The notes beneath the pieces were generated by a model. It worked only from the letters and a program-made list of their open reading frames with translations, was not told the origin of the DNA and did not search any database. This document shows, piece after piece, positions 5,566 to 6,720 of a stretch of 6,720 nt of DNA. The position numbers and the translations under genes were made by a program. The DNA lies in the NCBI GenBank assembly GCA_012519125.1, contig JAAYQY010000006.1, positions 1-6,720 of the forward strand, read 5' to 3'. The first letter of the stretch is position 1. The number at the start of each line of letters is the position of its first letter. This DNA comes from Spirochaetales bacterium. GTDB lineage: Bacteria > Spirochaetota > Spirochaetia > Sphaerochaetales > Sphaerochaetaceae.

Positions 5566-6114
5566 ATGACGATGAAAAGTGATGCAGGTAACCCTGTCCT
5601 GGAAGTTGCCAAAGGAACAGTCATCTACGAGCAAGGCGCTCCCTGTTCCACCATGTTCCTGCTGCGCAGCGGGACGGTAGGGCTGTATCTGAACTACCAT
5701 ACACCCCAGCAGTTCCAGCTCTTTGAGATCTCCCGTCCCGGGTCAAGCCTGGGGGAGATGGGGCTGTTTGAGAAAGAACCGCGCAATGCAACTGCCGTCG
5801 CACTCAGCGACTGCACTCTTGTCGAGATTTCCCACGCGAATTTCCCCGCCTTCATCGAGGCGCACCCCGATGAGACGAAGCAGATGATCCTTGATTTGAG
5901 CCAGCGCTTCAAGATGGCCATTGTGGAGGTCAAGAACAACCAGCAGATCATAGCCGAGTGCCTCGAAGCCCTTAAGGAAGCGCAGGCAAACAAGAAGGAT
6001 ACGCTGAAGGAACGCATCCGGAAGATCAGCGATTACCTGTTGGACATCCCCCAGGATGTCCCCCCTGAACTCTATCTGAGTTTCAATTCGCGTTTCCACG
6101 GAACAATGTTCTAG
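5566..6114 (+). CDS. Stand-alone cyclic-nucleotide-binding domain protein (Crp/Fnr sensor fold, no HTH)
   Basis: This 182-aa soluble protein is built around one cNMP-binding beta-roll at about residues 10-115. The phosphate-binding cassette reads GEMGLFEKEPRNATA: G63-E64, then R73, A75 and T76, with the usual nine-residue E-to-R spacing. It could therefore bind cAMP or cGMP. A long charged helix (about 102-158) follows, like the dimerisation helix of CRP. The chain then ends after a short tail (about 159-182), where Crp/Fnr regulators would have a winged helix-turn-helix. The stop codon is followed by a real terminator, so I see this as a complete sensor-only protein rather than a frameshifted regulator. 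It may act by protein-protein contact; its target is unknown. The start is secure: TAAGGAGG lies 6 nt upstream of the ATG. It is divergent from the symporter gene. Confidence 0.85.
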   Translation: MTMKSDAGNPVLEVAKGTVIYEQGAPCSTMFLLRSGTVGLYLNYHTPQQFQLFEISRPGSSLGEMGLFEKEPRNATAVALSDCTLVEISHANFPAFIEAHPDETKQMILDLSQRFKMAIVEVKNNQQIIAECLEALKEAQANKKDTLKERIRKISDYLLDIPQDVPPELYLSFNSRFHGTMF

Positions 6115-6137
6115 GATCGGCGAATCTTCCCAAAGAA

Positions 6138-6168
6138 AAAGCACGCAGGCATAATTCCCGCGTGCTTT
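6138..6168. terminator. Bidirectional intrinsic terminator between convergent genes
   Basis: AAAGCACGC (6138-6146) and GCGTGCTTT (6160-6168) form a perfect 9-bp stem with a 13-nt loop. On the plus strand the tail is TTTCTCTATTTCG; on the minus strand it is TTTTTCTTTGGG. The hairpin lies about 24 nt from each flanking stop codon, so it can serve both the cNMP-binding gene and the PEP carboxykinase gene. Confidence 0.85.
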
Positions 6169-6192
6169 CTCTATTTCGACCGATCAGTTGTT

Positions 6193-6720
6193 TCAGCCTT
6201 TGTAGGTCCCGGGGAGAATCAGGTCCCCATAGGTGTCCCTGGCTTTGGCAATCCTTGCGATGGTGGCATCCCAGTAGTCGAAAATCTCCTTGGGAGTGTT
6301 CGGATCCATCTTCTGGTAGTAGGCTTTTGTCCTCTCCAGCTTCTCGATCCACTTGGTGCAGCGGAAGGTGAACAGGTAGTCGTACTTCTCCTTGGAGAAC
6401 TCCTCATCAAGGTGTTTCTTGAACAGGGCCTTCAGATCCTCATAGTGGGGAATCTTTCCGGTCGGGGTGTCATATGCCTCATACTCATTGTGGATGCGTC
6501 CATCCGCCCAGTGCAGCCACACCTTCTTGGCGAGCTTGCTGGTCATGAAGTGCCCCTGCTCATCGCGCATGAAGTAGTTGTTGCTGAAAATCCTCGGGGT
6601 TTGTTTCACCGACTCGCCGAACTTGATGTTGTTCATCGTGTAGGTGCCGAGAGGATAGGAGACGAAATCCATGTTGGCCATGGGGCTGGGGGTGCGTACG
6701 CCTTCCTTGCCCAAGGTTGC
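6193..6720 (-). CDS. pckG: Phosphoenolpyruvate carboxykinase (GTP), C-terminal part, cut by window edge
   Basis: This is the last 175 residues of a protein that continues beyond the right edge; a TTG at 6714 lies inside the reading frame and is not the start. The visible part matches the C-terminal lobe of GTP-type PEP carboxykinases of the divergent archaeal/spirochaetal kind. MANMDFVSYPLGTYTMNN and PRIFSNNYFMRDEQGHF correspond to the family's 'IFxxNxFxRDxxGxF' segment. VWLHWADGRIHNE and TPTGKIPHYEDLKALF follow, then a helical tail ending GDLILPGTYKG. The enzyme interconverts oxaloacetate + GTP with PEP + CO2 + GDP, either for gluconeogenesis or, in fermenters, for CO2 fixation toward succinate. 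The P-loop and metal-binding residues lie outside the window, so activity cannot be judged. It is convergent with the cNMP-binding gene and shares its terminator. The assignment rests on recalled family patterns, not a search. Confidence 0.7.
   Translation of the reverse strand, partial: ATLGKEGVRTPSPMANMDFVSYPLGTYTMNNIKFGESVKQTPRIFSNNYFMRDEQGHFMTSKLAKKVWLHWADGRIHNEYEAYDTPTGKIPHYEDLKALFKKHLDEEFSKEKYDYLFTFRCTKWIEKLERTKAYYQKMDPNTPKEIFDYWDATIARIAKARDTYGDLILPGTYKG

Noticed and set aside
5463..5624. N-terminal extension of the symporter by 54 residues
   Set aside because: It would run through the divergent promoter region and into the cNMP-binding gene, and family members begin near 5462.
5566..6192. 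cNMP-binding protein as a frameshifted Crp/Fnr regulator with a lost HTH
   Set aside because: Only 78 nt separate its stop from the next gene, and these hold a terminator, so there is no remnant HTH sequence downstream.
1..6720. CRISPR array, tRNA, rRNA, IS element, attachment site or phage module
   Set aside because: No regularly spaced repeats, cloverleaf-like sequence, transposase, integrase or phage protein was seen on either strand.

Overview
The window reads as a stretch of bacterial chromosome, most likely from a spirochaete of the Sphaerochaeta/Treponema type. That placement is an inference from the style of the proteins: an archaeal/fungal-type aspartate-semialdehyde dehydrogenase, a large two-part U32 protein, a GPH-type sugar symporter and a GTP-type PEP carboxykinase. 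No rRNA or other marker gene is present to confirm it. Base composition looks even across the window, and I see no tRNA, rRNA, CRISPR array, insertion sequence, phage gene or integration site.

Layout, left to right. Positions 1-211 are an AT-rich leader with candidate promoters, ending in a doubled Shine-Dalgarno before asd (+, 212-1231). A strong intrinsic terminator (1253-1287) follows, then a compact promoter (1301-1329) and a NUDIX hydrolase gene (+, 1350-1859). The NUDIX gene converges on a U32-family gene (-, 1856-4081), and their stop codons overlap. The U32 gene lies 31 nt downstream of a GPH-family sugar:cation symporter gene (-, 4113-5462), probably in one operon. A 103-bp divergent region (5463-5565) carries promoters and short repeats and separates the symporter from a small stand-alone cyclic-nucleotide-binding protein (+, 5566-6114). 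A bidirectional terminator (6138-6168) separates that gene from the 3' end of a convergent PEP carboxykinase gene (-, 6193-6720, cut by the window edge).

Function. Most of the content is core metabolism: the aspartate-family amino-acid/diaminopimelate branch point, PEP/oxaloacetate interconversion, sugar uptake, nucleotide-type housecleaning and a probable RNA-modifying U32 protein. No set of genes forms an obvious defence, secretion or biosynthetic system, and I do not claim a new one. The features most worth a second look are a palindrome carried in frame inside the U32 gene, the unusual cysteine content and internal repeat of that protein, the symporter-U32 pairing, and the cNMP-binding protein that has no DNA-binding domain and is divergent from the symporter.
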